A DNA stretch of 64,000 bases from Cytospora piceicola (lineage: Eukaryota > Ascomycota > Sordariomycetes > Diaporthales > Cytosporaceae), in the NCBI GenBank assembly GCA_023375675.1, contig JALQBC010000006.1, positions 682,001 to 746,000 of the forward strand, in the 5' to 3' direction. Numbering within the stretch: position 1 is the stretch's first letter; every line of letters begins with the position of its first letter. Of the stretch, positions 49,201-61,530 are shown in pieces. The notes beneath the pieces are model-generated. The model was given only the letters and a program-made list of their open reading frames with translations. It was not told the DNA's origin and did not search any database. Made by a program: the position numbers and the translations under genes.

Positions 49201-52200
49201 TCCCATTCAGTTGGGAGTCGCTCGTTATTTTGGTTCCAGGGGATTCGACTTGTCCTCTCCAGATGCAGGTACTGGGGTAGTAAAGTAGTATAGATGGAAG
49301 ATGCCAAGGTGCACAGCTAATCCCGGTGAGGCTCATTTTCGGGACCTTTCAATTGATGACAGACAGACGGCGTCGACCCTACTTTGGGTACGTAGTACCG
49401 GGGCGGCTTGGGCTTGCACGTGTGGTCGCTGAGAACATTGCGGCGTATCGGTCCAACGTCCCACGGATATATACCAAAGTAGTCCGTACCGGCGCCGGGG
49501 ATGGATTGCCTGGGTATATACTTGAGTATGTATGCTTACATCGTCCGACTAATTTTCTGTTGTCGTCCCACCGCGTTCCGTTTGTGGGCACAGGTCTCGC
49601 TAGTAGCTGTCGTGCTCCGGGTTCGAACTTGGGATAACCGCCGATCTCTACTGTACGTGACTGTGTAATAAACTCAGCCGCAATGGGTCTTTACCGGTGG
49701 TGGTTCGAGAGGGCCACGCAGACATACTGACATGGTCATAACCTTGGGAGATATCATGGATGATGGTAGTTCTGTATGCGGTAGTGTAGATCCGGGGCCA
49801 AGTTGGCGTCGTCCGGGAAATCATCAGGGGTGTGAAGGGCGTTGTGAAATAAAAGGGGGGCCGGGCCAGTCCTACTATGTATCTTTGGAAATAAACTGTA
49901 AGGCTAACCAGAAACAGCAAGTCTTGAGGCGCAACGCCTCCCATTATAAGTAGGTTATAAGTATCTAGACAAATGAGCACTCAAAGAGGTTAGTGAAGAG
50001 TGCTGGTTAGCTAACTTGGCTGGTCATATTGGCCATCAGACGGGAGGTCCCTTTGGTGGCCGTGTTCCTGCATAGGCTGACTTACATATACCACAGTACC
50101 TAGGTAGTGTACAATGGCAAAACCATGCAGAGAGTGCAGTAGCGTCAGACAATTGACCATCCCTACCTACCTAGGTACTTATCACTGTGAAAAAAATCTC
50201 CAGGCGGGAGAGCGAAGGAGCAAAAACGGTTTACCGCACTCCCATGCTGATCAACTGTCTCGGGACGTTTGTGACACGGGGCCGAGAATGAATCATGACC
50301 TGCAGCAGAAGGAGGGAGGTACACACTATATCACGGATGATGTGCGGATCCGTGCGCATCAGCATGATCATCATCATCGATGGATCCTTTGGAGGGATGG
50401 GGCTTTACACCAAACCAGGCCAGCAACGCCATCTCTCACTCTCCTTCTTCCTCATTTCCATACATAGCCTGTCGTCACAATAACCTTGAGAGCGGGGGTT
50501 TCCCCGGATGATGAGAGGGGGGCCTCTACTTCACCGAACCCTTTGATTGATGTCCTGCATAAACATACATACATAGTGTAGCGTGCGTGATAACGTCTGG
50601 ACTGGACTGGACTGGCCTCCCGCCCTCCGGCCTCCGGGGCATATCCGTATTCTGACCTGAAGCCCCCGGTCCGCAGCCCGCAAACCGTAGTCGAACCGTG
50701 TTCCGTACCTAGGTACCTCCTTAGTCACCTTGGAAGGTACCTAACCGAGTTACTTTCCCAAGGTAGGTACCTAGGTATGTACTCAGCATTACTTAGGTAT
50801 TGTAGTGTGAATCCCTCCCTCCTTCCTTCCTTCCTTCTCCCCAATTCCCTTGCGTTGCGTTGTGTTGTGTTGCGTTGCCTTATCTCACGCATGCACGAAC
50901 GGGAAACGGCAAGCACATTTTGCCGTGGTGCACACCTCGTTGCGCTCGATCCTGCCTTTACTTCTGCCGCATTCCCCGCCCTCGTTAAGCCTCGCTTCTC
51001 TTCTCGAACCTTTTCTTCTGTTGGCTTCCTTCTCGATTTGAGCTGGTTTTGTGTGTGGTCAAATTTCAATAAACACGTGCACTCACCCCTCGTTGGTAAT
51101 CATCCGGCCTTGTAGTACTGTCTGTCCTGTGTCTCACCTTATTTTTCAAACCCCTTTCTTACTACCGAGACATTACGATTGCTGCAACGGCGAGACATCC
51201 GACTTGGCCAGCCAGAACAAGTCAATTGTTTGTTTCACTGGGGGATTCTGTTCGCCCTTGGAGAACCAACCAGCCCCCCTTTAACAACGCTGTCTGTCCA
51301 TCGGTTTTCAGGCTGCAAAAGAAACCACGCCCAATAAAGCAGAGATCCGCTTTGCTCTTGATCAATTCGGTTCAGCTTATTGGTTGGTTGGTCTTTCTCA
51401 ATAAAGAATAATATAATCCTCGGCTTACTTCGCCGAGAAGCCAACTGATCAACTAATTCTGCGCAAGGGTCGCAGCGACAATTTCAATTTAAAGTGTGCA
51501 CAACAAGGGTTTCTGCAGGTCGCACGCCAGTCCTTGACGACTCCTTGCTCGTCTACTTACGGATCCGTACGGGTCCCCGCTACCCAGACTCCTCCGTACT
51601 TATCTGAAACGTCAAAACACTTTGACCACACCATTCGTATCATCCGTACTCGTCCAGTTCTGTTCTTCCCATCTTCTCTCTGCTCCTGGAGCTATTCAGT
51701 GGCCCGGTTCGCTGCGACCTCCTCCTCTGTCTGCTGGCTGGCTTGCATTCGACACTGCGAACGTGCTCCATTGACCGTCGCCAAATACATACTTCATCTC
51801 GTCGACGAGATATCTACTACTTCTCTCCCAGTGCATGTGCACACTCTCTGTCACTGTCAAAGACAACTGCCTCCTTCTCCACATACCGTCCGATCTCCGC
51901 GAGACTCTTGTGACATTTCGCTACTTCGAAGGACCCCGTGGCTGATCAGATCCGCCGAAACACCAAATGTACGTGATCCCCTTTCATGCCTACCCTTGAT
52001 ATTTGCAACTTGGATGCTCAGGCGTCCCTTGCCTTGGATTGTATTGTATTGTATTGTATTGTATTGTATTTATTTGCTATTGTACTGTATTGTATTGGAC
52101 TGTAACCTGCCTGTACCGGTCGCCTCGCATGCGACCCTCCCGCCTCCCTCCTCTCACCCTGTCTGCATCCCATCTACTTGTTTGTCTTTCATGTCGACTC

Positions 52201-52819
52201 AACAAAAACATTTTTCCGTCTTCGCGATGCTCTTGGGATCTTCTTCTCTATTCGAACCCACATCCTGACCCTCTGCGGCACGATACACATCAGCTAACAG
52301 CAAACACCATCCAGAACAGACGGTTGATTCGTCTCGGAAGATCTCTGATACGAATTCTGACCTACAAGCCTTGTTGGCTGGCTTGCCTTTGCATCATCCT
52401 CCGGCTCTATTTCATTCCTCTAAATCCATTCGATTCTCATCTCCGCGTCCGTTATCGTGGTCGAATACCACTACTCTCATCTCACCCTGCGCCCACACGT
52501 GGATAGCCTCTGTTCCACAACGTTGGTTTTAGACTTGCTTCCTTGCTGTCCAGCCATTCATTCTGGGCATCTAGACTTGTACGACGACACCACGGGAATA
52601 CGACGCCAGGCTACGGAACTCGTTTTCGTCACATCCGTCACCACGGATTTCTGAACCATTAGGCTCTTCGCAGGCATTGTTTTGCACGGGACAAACGATA
52701 TCTTGCATATGCATTCGAGTGGGCGAAACGCACGATCCTTTGAAAAGACCGGCAAGCGTTGCGGAGCAGAGTGTGCTTCAGGAAGCCTTCGGGTGATTTC
52801 ATCGAATCCTTAACTGCTC
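46241..52819. other. 6.6-kb region without a supported gene
   Basis: Many short frames lie on both strands here, none with a domain I recognise and none with splice-compatible continuation. Composition is normal and not RIP-like. Several TACCTAGGTA palindromes occur (47,130; 50,097; 50,167; 50,706; 50,767), with a C/T-rich tract of CTTC units at about 50,815-50,837 and a GTTGC/GTTGT run at 50,850-50,878. The last 2 kb is pyrimidine-rich and is probably promoter and 5' leader of the EGF-like membrane protein. Non-coding RNAs or fast-evolving small genes could hide here. Confidence 0.5.
52041..52070. repeat. (GTATT)6 pentanucleotide repeat
   Basis: Six perfect GTATT units, followed by a few degenerate units to about 52,095. 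It lies in the presumed 5' leader or promoter of the gene at 52,820. Confidence 0.9.
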
Positions 52820-55612
52820 ATGAGTCGGCCTCAATATGGAAACGGCATGGATCAATCGTCAACAGCGGATATTATCAGGAGAGCGAGGGAGCGGGCGGAA
52901 GCGGGACTACCTAGGGATGATTACACCACATTTGCACAGCGACAAGGTGCAATGAGCAATGGCGCCCCCGAGGCTCCGTCAATTCCACCGAGGAGTCGTC
53001 CTCCCCGTGGACCGCCAAGGCAGCAAGCACGCCCCCAAGCACCACCCGGATTCCAGAACAAAGACGGCCAGATCAATCTGCCCATTTCAAGGCCGGCGCC
53101 TGTGCCACAGTGGCCATTGCCTGGTCCCCTGGCCTCTCCTGCGAGTCCATCGAATTTGGGACCATACAGGCCGCCTGCAGGCAGTCAACCGCCACAGCGT
53201 CCGCCTCGTCCCAGCAAGGTGCCGTCGATCCTGGATGCCTCCAAACTACAGGATCATACTCCAGTGTTCCAATATGAACCACAGAACAGCCGAGACTCGG
53301 AGAACTTTAGCACATCCTCGATTCCTGAGACGCACTCCACCTTGTCAAGGCCCTCGACCTTGTCATCCGTAGTCTCAATACCAGACTTTCCACTTCCAAT
53401 ACAGGCTCCAGTTGCGCCTCCAATGGGTCCGCCGAGACGTAGTGTAAACCTGGGTCCACCACCCTCAGCCAGACGAGGAGCATCGTCCTTCTATTCTCAC
53501 CTGTCCTACGTTTCGCCGATACCCGAGGAGAGCCTCCGGTCGAGATCTCACGCGTCCTATGCTTCGAGCGCTGCCATGCCTCAGTCATGGGGTACTCCGT
53601 CACCTGCACAGAGCCCTCGATACCCAGACTCTTTCTACGATGACACAATTGTTGAGGAGGGGAGCTTCTCAGAAGCACATTTAACGAACGACGATGGAGA
53701 CGAGAGTCGCCTGGTCAGGAGTGCGAGTATTGGAAGGAGGGGGAAGGCTGCGCTCGTAACGACCGGGACACAGGAAGCGCCTGAGGCAGCGGAGGAGTAC
53801 GGTCAGAGACCATCTCCAACGCCTCTACAGTCGAGTCCTTTTCCAGAAGGCACGGGATATTTGGATGCATCTTCGAACTCGTCCTCAACGGTTCCCTCCG
53901 CCAAGACGCCAAACACTCCCCCGGCTGGAGCTGCTTTGACTACGGATGCCGTATTGGGCGCTTATGATGCAGCATCTGCGAACGATCCGAGAGCGTCTAA
54001 GGGCATGTCGGTATCTCCTCAGCCGCCACCGTTTGCTCAACCACGTGGTTTCAGCCGCTTGTCAGCAATAAGACGACCACCCAGGCTTGATATGGATGCT
54101 GTGAGAGAGGCAGAGGCCCGAGGCAGTATGACCAGTCTCCCGGACCTGATCCGGAGGGCCACGAGGCTAGCTGCGAGCTTGGACAGGGGCAAAAGACCGG
54201 CAAGTCGATTTAATGATCTGGACGATTTTCCGCCTGAGTTCTATGGCGATGGCACCAAGTTGTCAAATAAAGATTTCGGTACGTGACTAAAGCCATGTCA
54301 TCCACATGCAAACCTGCTAATTCAGCGTATAGATGAGTACTACGACAAACACCAATCCGGTCTTTCAGACATGCTTGCGGCGTTTCCACCGCCAGCTCAG
54401 GCAAGTCGCCAGGGAGGCACCCGTCAAAGCTTCCGTGACTCGGTCTTCTCATGGCCTTTGCCTCCCTTTAATCGCAGCAATAACGACCTGACTTCTCGGG
54501 GACGCCCAGGCGAGATGACAATGTCCGAATCGACCCCAGAGAAGAAGGGCCGTCGCTGCTGTGGGCTACCCTTGTGGGGCTTTATCATGCTCATAATCAT
54601 CATCATAATTGTCGTCGCTGCCGCTATAGTTATACCTATAGAGTTCTTCGTCATTCGCAGGCAGAACGTCACTCCTAGTACCACGGCCGCTGCTGAACAA
54701 CAATGTGAAAGCCAGGTCACTTGTCAGAATGGTGGCACTAACGTCGTTACCACCGGCTTGTGTTCTTGCATCTGTACCAACGGTTTCACAGGCTTCGACT
54801 GCTCAACCGCCGACAACGTCGGCTGTACTTCCGCTGACATATCAGGCGGCACTAATATCATTAATGTCACAGTGGGAGACGCAATTCCTCGTCTCATAGC
54901 ACAGGCTCGCACCAATTTCTCCGTGTCTCTTGACGGTACCACAATCCTTTCCAAGCTCAACGCAGGCAACCTGAGCTGCACTTCCGAGAACGCGCTCGTC
55001 ACCTTCGATGGTCAGAGTACGAGTCTCAGCGCCGCTGCGGACACCGTGTCAAGCATCACGGGAATGTCGGAGGGAATCGTCAAGGCCGCTGCTGTGAAGG
55101 ATGACAGCGCTGCCACAATCACAGTGATGGCAGGCCAGTCGTCCACGACAACATTGACGATTGACGTCTCTTCCTCCTCGATCCCGCCGACCACGACGAT
55201 CACGATCACGAAGACCGCCACGAGTTTTTGGCCACCCGCATCGTCCACGCCGGCAGCAACAACCACTTCGGCGTCGTCACCCACCACCAGCTCGAGCTCC
55301 GCGTTCACCGCAACGGAAGAGGTGTTGGACTTCGCAAGGGTAGGCGTTCTGTATATCCTCCAGGAGGACACCCTGGACGATGCCACGACGGCACAAAGCA
55401 CGCTGCAGATGTTCTTTGCTTCGACTACAACGACGATTCATAGCGCGAGCAACATCTCACTGAGTTCTGGGAGTTCGATCGACCTGGTGAACTTCCGTAT
55501 CGACACAGGCATGGGACCTGTTGGCTCGATGTCTTCCACGTCTTCGAAACGAGCACTTGGAGAGGCGGCAGTGGACCTGTGGGACCGGCATTGGGATGGT
55601 CTGGTGGAGTAA
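52820..55612 (+). CDS. single-pass membrane protein with Pro-rich cytosolic tail and EGF-like domain
   Basis: CDS join(52820..54278, 54333..55612), 912 aa, with a 54-bp intron (GTACGT donor, TATAG acceptor). Residues 1-560 are Pro/Ser/Arg-rich and hydrophilic, with no signal peptide. A CC pair precedes the transmembrane helix GFIMLIIIIIIVVAAAIVIP (about 569-595). Outside lies an EGF-like module, Cys-rich with CQNGGT and CTNGFTGFDC (about 610-645). A compact region with VTVGDAIPRLIAQARTNFSVSLDG follows, and then a Ser/Thr-rich stretch expected to be O-glycosylated. Related uncharacterised glycoproteins are widespread in Pezizomycotina at cell wall or hyphal surface. The function is not known; the topology (N-terminus inside) is inferred from the absence of a signal peptide. 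Confidence 0.82.
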
Positions 55613-58205
55613 CACCCAGAAGGGCACTCTTGGCTGGGTATGAAATTTAGGGGAACGCGTTCATGGCTGCGGTCAGCTGCAAATGGCTGACGATACCGAA
55701 TCAACGATGGCATGAAGGCGCTGCTATCAGACGCAAAATTCTGGAGTCAGGCGGATGGGACAGGTTCATATTCCTTACAATTCTTTACTGGAGGAGCAGG
55801 GGGGCACTTGGAGTTCGATATCACGTTTTTATACCACAACTAACTACCTTGTACATCAAACTCTTTTCGATTCTTCACACATATATATACGCACACGTTG
55901 ATCCACGGATATCAACATCTTCAAGAGTGTATACTGGGTATTAGCATCTAATGAACCTACCCGACGCCCTAGTGGCTTCCGCAAAACGCTGTCATTGACC
56001 TATGTGTTCTCCTTTCTGTCACTCTGTGTCTATGTTCGTGACTGATATCTTGCGATATACCTATTTTTCAACCTACCAGCCCCCTTATTCTCTTCCTTCT
56101 TCTCGGTCTTCCTCCCACACTACACATAGAGAAACGACCTGGAAACTGTTCGATCTGGCGGTCCTACCCATGATTTGGCCCCATTCCACCATAGCCCGCA
56201 TCGGGGAACCAGCGAAACCAGACAGTGGTCTATAAGTACTGGCTCCCGCCCGCCATGTCTTCTTCCCTTCCTTGAGGCACAGCGGAGTAAGGGGTCATGA
56301 AACCTCCTCGATCATGTTGCCACCGGGTTGGTTGCCGAGCAGTATGCTGCCGCCTCTCCCGCGGGAACTCTGTTTTTCCCCCTACCTGAAACTGGAAGGG
56401 TTTGTTTCCAGCCCCCCTGCTAGGACAACTACAAAGGCGGGTAGGTATGTGGAAGCGCAGCCCCGTTGTTGTTGCCGTCGTCGTTGGCCGTCGTTCATGT
56501 GTATTCTTGAATGACTACAAGCGTATAGGGGAGGAAACTGTTATTCGACGTGGAGCGTAGTCAAATAGAAGACTAGCCCGAGGGTAGTAAGGAGGTAAAG
56601 GTTACTTGACTTACTACAGGGGCCGGCCCAAGAGCTTGGAAGATAATCAATTACCTGGGACGGCGTGCAGTAAGAGACGAGTCTCCCGTAGGAGACCAAG
56701 GATCAATCAATATTATAACACTGCCACCAAGACCATTATCACAAGTCCACCACCCAGTACCGTCTGTGTGTCTGAAAGTCCGGGATACACAGTATGTAGG
56801 CTGCTGTGGAAGAGACATGCGGATCCAACAAAGTCTACATAGTAGGGAAACACCCGTGGGCCCTGAGGAGACGGAACGTTTCCCTCATCACAGCATTAGC
56901 AACCATCGTCATCATCACTACTTGAGCGTTCACAACAACACGGAATAGTACCAGTCAGAAGACAAAATCGTATCAAGATCGGACAGTCAAATCCAGGTTT
57001 CGATTCTCATTCTTCCACACACTCTCTCTTTCTTCCCCCCTTCTTCTCTCTAAGTCGCCAGAAAATGGAGATGATCCCAAAAGAGCAAGAAATATCACCC
57101 TGAACCCTTCGGCCCTCCCCATCCATCCCATCCATCCCTTTCCCTTTCTCTGCACACATAAATTGCCAATCTTCAGAGACTATGATCCAAAAAAACCAAA
57201 GAACAGAAACCGCAAAGATCCGATTCTCCCACACACAGACACAGACACAGACACAGACACAGACACAGACACACACATACAAAAGTACCCGGCGGGCTGT
57301 ATCCGCCAAAGTCTGCATACCACCCACACAGAGCCTGTAAAAGCTGGCTCAAAACACGGAAAACCGCATCCCCTCCCCCCCTCCAAAAAAAACAACACAA
57401 GACTTTACAGACTCTTTCTCTGTTGTCTCTTCGCCTCCGTCTAGTCGGGGGAAGAAAGAAAAAAAAAGCAGACAAGCCTCAAGTTAGAAGAAACCAGCTC
57501 GAGAACGTAATGTGTATAAAAAAAATAAAACCAAAGCAGAAGAACCGCCCGCGCTCGCTTGTGGAACATCAGAAAGCCGCCAGTGCCGAAAATCAGAAAG
57601 CCACAGCTCGTTCCCAAACCACGCGTGGATCCGCCGTGCAGAAGCATCGTGTCACAACCGGCTACTCTCCAGACGCGGCCCGCGCCAGTCTTTCGACAAG
57701 GCAACGGGGTGAGCTCGTTGGGACCTGTTTGTTTGAGCAGGTATGGAGCGGGGGACCCGAGGAGGAGCCGGAAAGATCGCGTCGGCCAGTCGTTGATCCA
57801 TCAGCATGGTTGGTAAGAATAGTACCTATCGGAGCGAGTGGCCCTCGTTCGGCAAAGGGTATAGAACATTGCACAACATCAACTTCGTGAGACCCAGGAA
57901 AACCCAAGAGGACAAATATAAACGCCGAAACAAATGCCGAGGTGTCAAACTGATCGTCGTAAATAATCAATAACAAAAAAAGCACCGATCCACCCGTTCC
58001 CAGGGAAGCAAGTAACATCCAGAGAGAGGAGTTCCATGGCGACTCGACACAAAGTTAAGGGGAAGCTTCGTAGGTCGAGTCGGTGGAGTGGTATCATCAA
58101 GGAGACGTATAAACAGCAAACAACGTGGTTAACAGGAGGAAACGCCGTTGTCATATGCAGGTTGTTTCGTTCTCGGGGCCCGTCGAATGAGCAACTCTCA
58201 GCCGC
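55613..58205. other. intergenic, 3' flanks of EGF-like gene and areA
   Basis: The two genes converge here. No supported CDS. AC-rich, low-complexity DNA occupies about 57,000-57,520 and probably belongs to a long areA 3' UTR. Confidence 0.55.
57233..57276. repeat. (ACAGAC)n hexanucleotide repeat
   Basis: About seven tandem ACAGAC units, lying downstream of the areA stop codon. Confidence 0.9.
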
Positions 58206-61200
58206 TTAGAGACTCATAGTCAGCCACTCCCACTCCTGGGGGCCGGTGCCGGTCCCGGTGCCGGAACCAGAACCACCGGACGCCATTGACAGGCCAGGCT
58301 GGCCACCAGGCATCCCACCCGTCATCATGCCGGATCCGACCATTGGCCTCTGCGTCATGCCAAAACCGTTGGCCAGGCCGAGGTTGGTCGGGGTCGACAT
58401 GCCACCAAATCCGCTGCTAGAGCCGATTGAGCGGGCTGCCTCGTTGGACCCGGTAGAGTTCTCGGGGCTGTCGATGTCCATTCCGCTGCTGTCCGCCGCG
58501 CCTTTGCTGTGTCTTCGCTGTCGCTTGGATGACAGTGCGATGGTCCGCGGCATTGCAGCTGCTCCCGGACCTGGGGCGGACTTTGGGGGTGCTGCTGCTA
58601 TCGGCACCACGCCCTTTCCGCCCACTGCACCCGTAGCCGATCCTGCACTTCCGTGGAAGCTAGTCGGGCTGCTGACAGCGGTGTTTGCGCCGGATTGCCC
58701 GCCGCTGACCGGAGACTCGCCAGATGCATTCACGCTTCCGGCACGGTTTGTTGCCGGGGGCGTGGCGGCCTGGGTGGCCGAGTTGTTAGCGGTAGATGAA
58801 ACAGCCACAGTGGAGTTTTTCCTGAGGTTCGTTCCGGAGTTGTTGGTCGAGACGCTGATTGAGTTCTTCTTGCCGGACCTCGTGCTCGTACCGCCGACGG
58901 GTAAGCTGTTGCCCGAACCGCGGTTTCGCTTCTTGATGACGTCGGTCTTGAGACTGAGGGGTCGCACAACTCCGTGAAGCTTCAAGAACAGGCCACACGC
59001 GTTGCAAAGGGGTTGACCTTCGGGGTTGCGACGCCAAAGTGGTGTGGTCTGGGTGAAGCAGTTCGTGCACGTCGTTGGAGCGGCACCATCAGCCGAGGAG
59101 TTGTTAGCTGCCTGCAGGTTGGTCGTTGAGCCGTGCTTTGAGCCGGGGGGAGAGGATGGCCTGCTGGGGTTGACCGAAGAATAGCCAGATGCGCCGGCTC
59201 CGTCCCCGGGTGGAGAGTCTGCATTAGACTGCGCCAGACGCTCAAACGCGTTGCCTCGGTTGACCGATGGTGTTGACGCAGTTCGAGGCACTTTTTGTCG
59301 TCGCTCCCCACTTCGGAAGGATTGGGAGTGGCTGCGGCCGAGGCTACCGCCTTCCCAGTCGTTGGAGTCCACATAATCTGTCGTCGCCCCACCGATTGTG
59401 ACCCGCTTGGTAGTAGGCAGGCCCCCTGGGTAACGTGCCGCCTGCGTGCTGAATTGCCCGGGCAATGATGCGTCCCATTGCATGGCACTGCTGTGCGGCG
59501 GCATTCCCTCGGCATCAAACTCGGACGAGGAGAAGTCTTGTGGCATCGTCATGTTACGATCGGCAAACGCACCACCATCCTCATCACCATCGTCCGAGTC
59601 CGGTCCAAAGCTGAACATGCCATTGCTGTCTGGCATCATGCCCACTCCAGGTGATCGTACCGGGTGGTCAGGGAAGACCTGGCTCGGGTCTATGTGACCA
59701 AACGAGTTGCTTGTGGCGAACGCAGAGTTCGAGTCCGCACCAGTCGAGGTTGGGAACATGGGGTTGTTAGAAGCCGGATTGTACATGAAGTGGTTGGGCA
59801 TAGAGTTCGCCATGTTCGACTGCGCAGGCCGGAAGGGATGTGTTCGCTGGTGGCGGACGTCCATGGAGCCAAAGTAGAAGGGCTCCTCATTCATGGGGTG
59901 AGGTGTAGACACGGCAGACTGGTAGGCCGAGCCTGGGGGCGAGTAGTAGTCTGTACCGTGAACCGCCGAGCCAATGGAGTGGTGATTATCGAACAAGTTG
60001 GAGAAGGGCCCGTGGTGCGCCATTGGCGACGTACCAGGAGAGAAGGCGAAGTTCTGCTGGAAAGGACCAGCCGAGGTGATGATAGGATCACTCTCCATCT
60101 GGAAGGTATCCAATGGGAAAGGAACACTGGGGTGATTGTGCCCATGGCCCAGAGAAGAGGTATTGGGGTGGTCGAGAGTATACTCATGGAAGTCCGAGTC
60201 ATCTTCAAGGGCACCGAGGCCAGACACGTGAGGGGAGAAGTCGGCCGGGCGTTTTCGAGTCTGGAGACGGGTCAGATGTCATTGGACTAGATAACGTGAT
60301 GGGAGGGATGCCAAAAAGCAGCAGTTCCTCTCTTCCGATGCCGGGCAATGCAAGAAAACAGGTCACTTACTGTTCGTCGGTCATCAATGCTGGTTTTCCT
60401 GTGACGCCGAGTAATGTACCCAAACTCATGAGTGGCACTCGGAGCGTGGGCTGGCACAGGCACGGACTGAGGTATGAAATGTGGAAGGGAAGCCTGGCGG
60501 TGCTTGATGGGAATGGCGGTGATCTGCCGACGCAATGGCCTCTCCTCGCCCTGCTTTGCGAAGTCGGGGGAAGGGCTCCCTGTGATACCAGCTGGGGTAG
60601 ACATGTTCTCAGCAACAAGGAAATCGTCCAGGTTCATAGGGTCCGAGGTCGAGTGGTTGTTCAATTCGGACGATTTTCGCAACTGGGCAATGCCGCTTGG
60701 GGCATTTCCAGCGGAACTGTGCGAAATAAAATTGCGAGTTAGCAAACCGTGGATCACAAAACAGTCTCGCACTCGTGCGGATGGTGCTGCTTCTTGCCCT
60801 CACCCCCAAAGGAGCAGGGCAGGAGGAAGAGGGGGAGGAGCCATATGGATCACCGTACCTGCTGGACTCGGCCTCCGTCTGGCGCTGCTTCCGCAGGCTG
60901 GCGTGCATCATGCGCCACGTGAGGTTCTCCATGCGCTCCTGGTTGGGCAGGCTCTGCTTCGTCTTGCTGAAGAAGCGCCAGACCTGTGTGGCAAGCGGGT
61001 CCTCACGCTCCAGGTCCTCTGGGCTGGCGGCCATTCCTGCGATGCCGTCATCAAAGCTGGCGAAAGCGCCCGGCTGGGACAGCTTGCCCTGCGCGCTGCC
61101 GACGGTGTCTTGGAGGTCGAACCGAAGCTCCTTCAGGCTGCTGCGCATGGCTGCTGCTGCTGCTGCTGTTGCTGCGGCGCCCTTGGGCTCCTTGTTGTTA

Positions 61201-61439
61201 TTGTTGTTGTTGTTGTTGTTGGTGTTGTTGTTTGTTGTGTATCTAGTGGTGCTCTTGTGGTTGTTGGGAGATGTGGCGGTGCCGGGGTATTTCGCAGCAG
61301 CGGTGCCTCCTGATTGCTCGGATCTCAGCTTACCGGTGCCGCGGTCGGCGGGCCTTCGTGGGAATCGGAAATCGTGCTCTGTGGTGGTGGGATTGGTTGT
61401 GGTGGTGGATAATGGACTCGGGGTCGATATGGCAGCCAT
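58206..61439 (-). CDS. areA: GATA transcription factor AreA/NIT-2, global nitrogen regulator
   Basis: Exons 61439..60859, 60716..60371 and 60260..58206 on the minus strand, 993 aa (NIT-2 and AreA are about 1,036 and 876). The N-terminal AreA domain shows [15 protein letters not shown] and [15 protein letters not shown] (residues 147-178). MNLDDFL and a [18 protein letters not shown] junction follow. One GATA finger, CTNC-X17-CNAC (Cys 707, 710, 728, 731), is followed by the basic tail [23 protein letters not shown]. The protein ends EWEWLTMSL, the conserved C-terminus that contacts the co-repressor NmrA. AreA activates nitrogen-catabolic genes when ammonium and glutamine are scarce. A poly-Asn run (residues about 69-82) and a poly-Ala run come from GTT and GCT triplet repeats. 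Confidence 0.95.
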
Positions 61440-61476
61440 TGTCGTATGGTACGGTACGGTACGGAAGGGAAGGGAA

Positions 61477-61530
61477 GAGACGAGACGAGACGAGACGAGT
61501 CGGGTCGAGTCGAGTCAAGTCGAGTCGTCT
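61477..61530. repeat. GACGA / GAGTC pentanucleotide repeats
   Basis: Successive GACGA units grade into GTCGA/GAGTC units, directly in the areA 5' leader. Confidence 0.8.

Noticed and set aside
49570..49640. Possible tRNA: B-box-like GGTTCGAAC near 49,610
   Set aside because: The bases on either side do not form a T stem, and no matching acceptor or A-box could be placed within 75-100 bp.
59664..60290. 208-codon plus-strand open frame
   Set aside because: Antisense shadow of the areA third exon, which has an unmistakable GATA finger on the minus strand.
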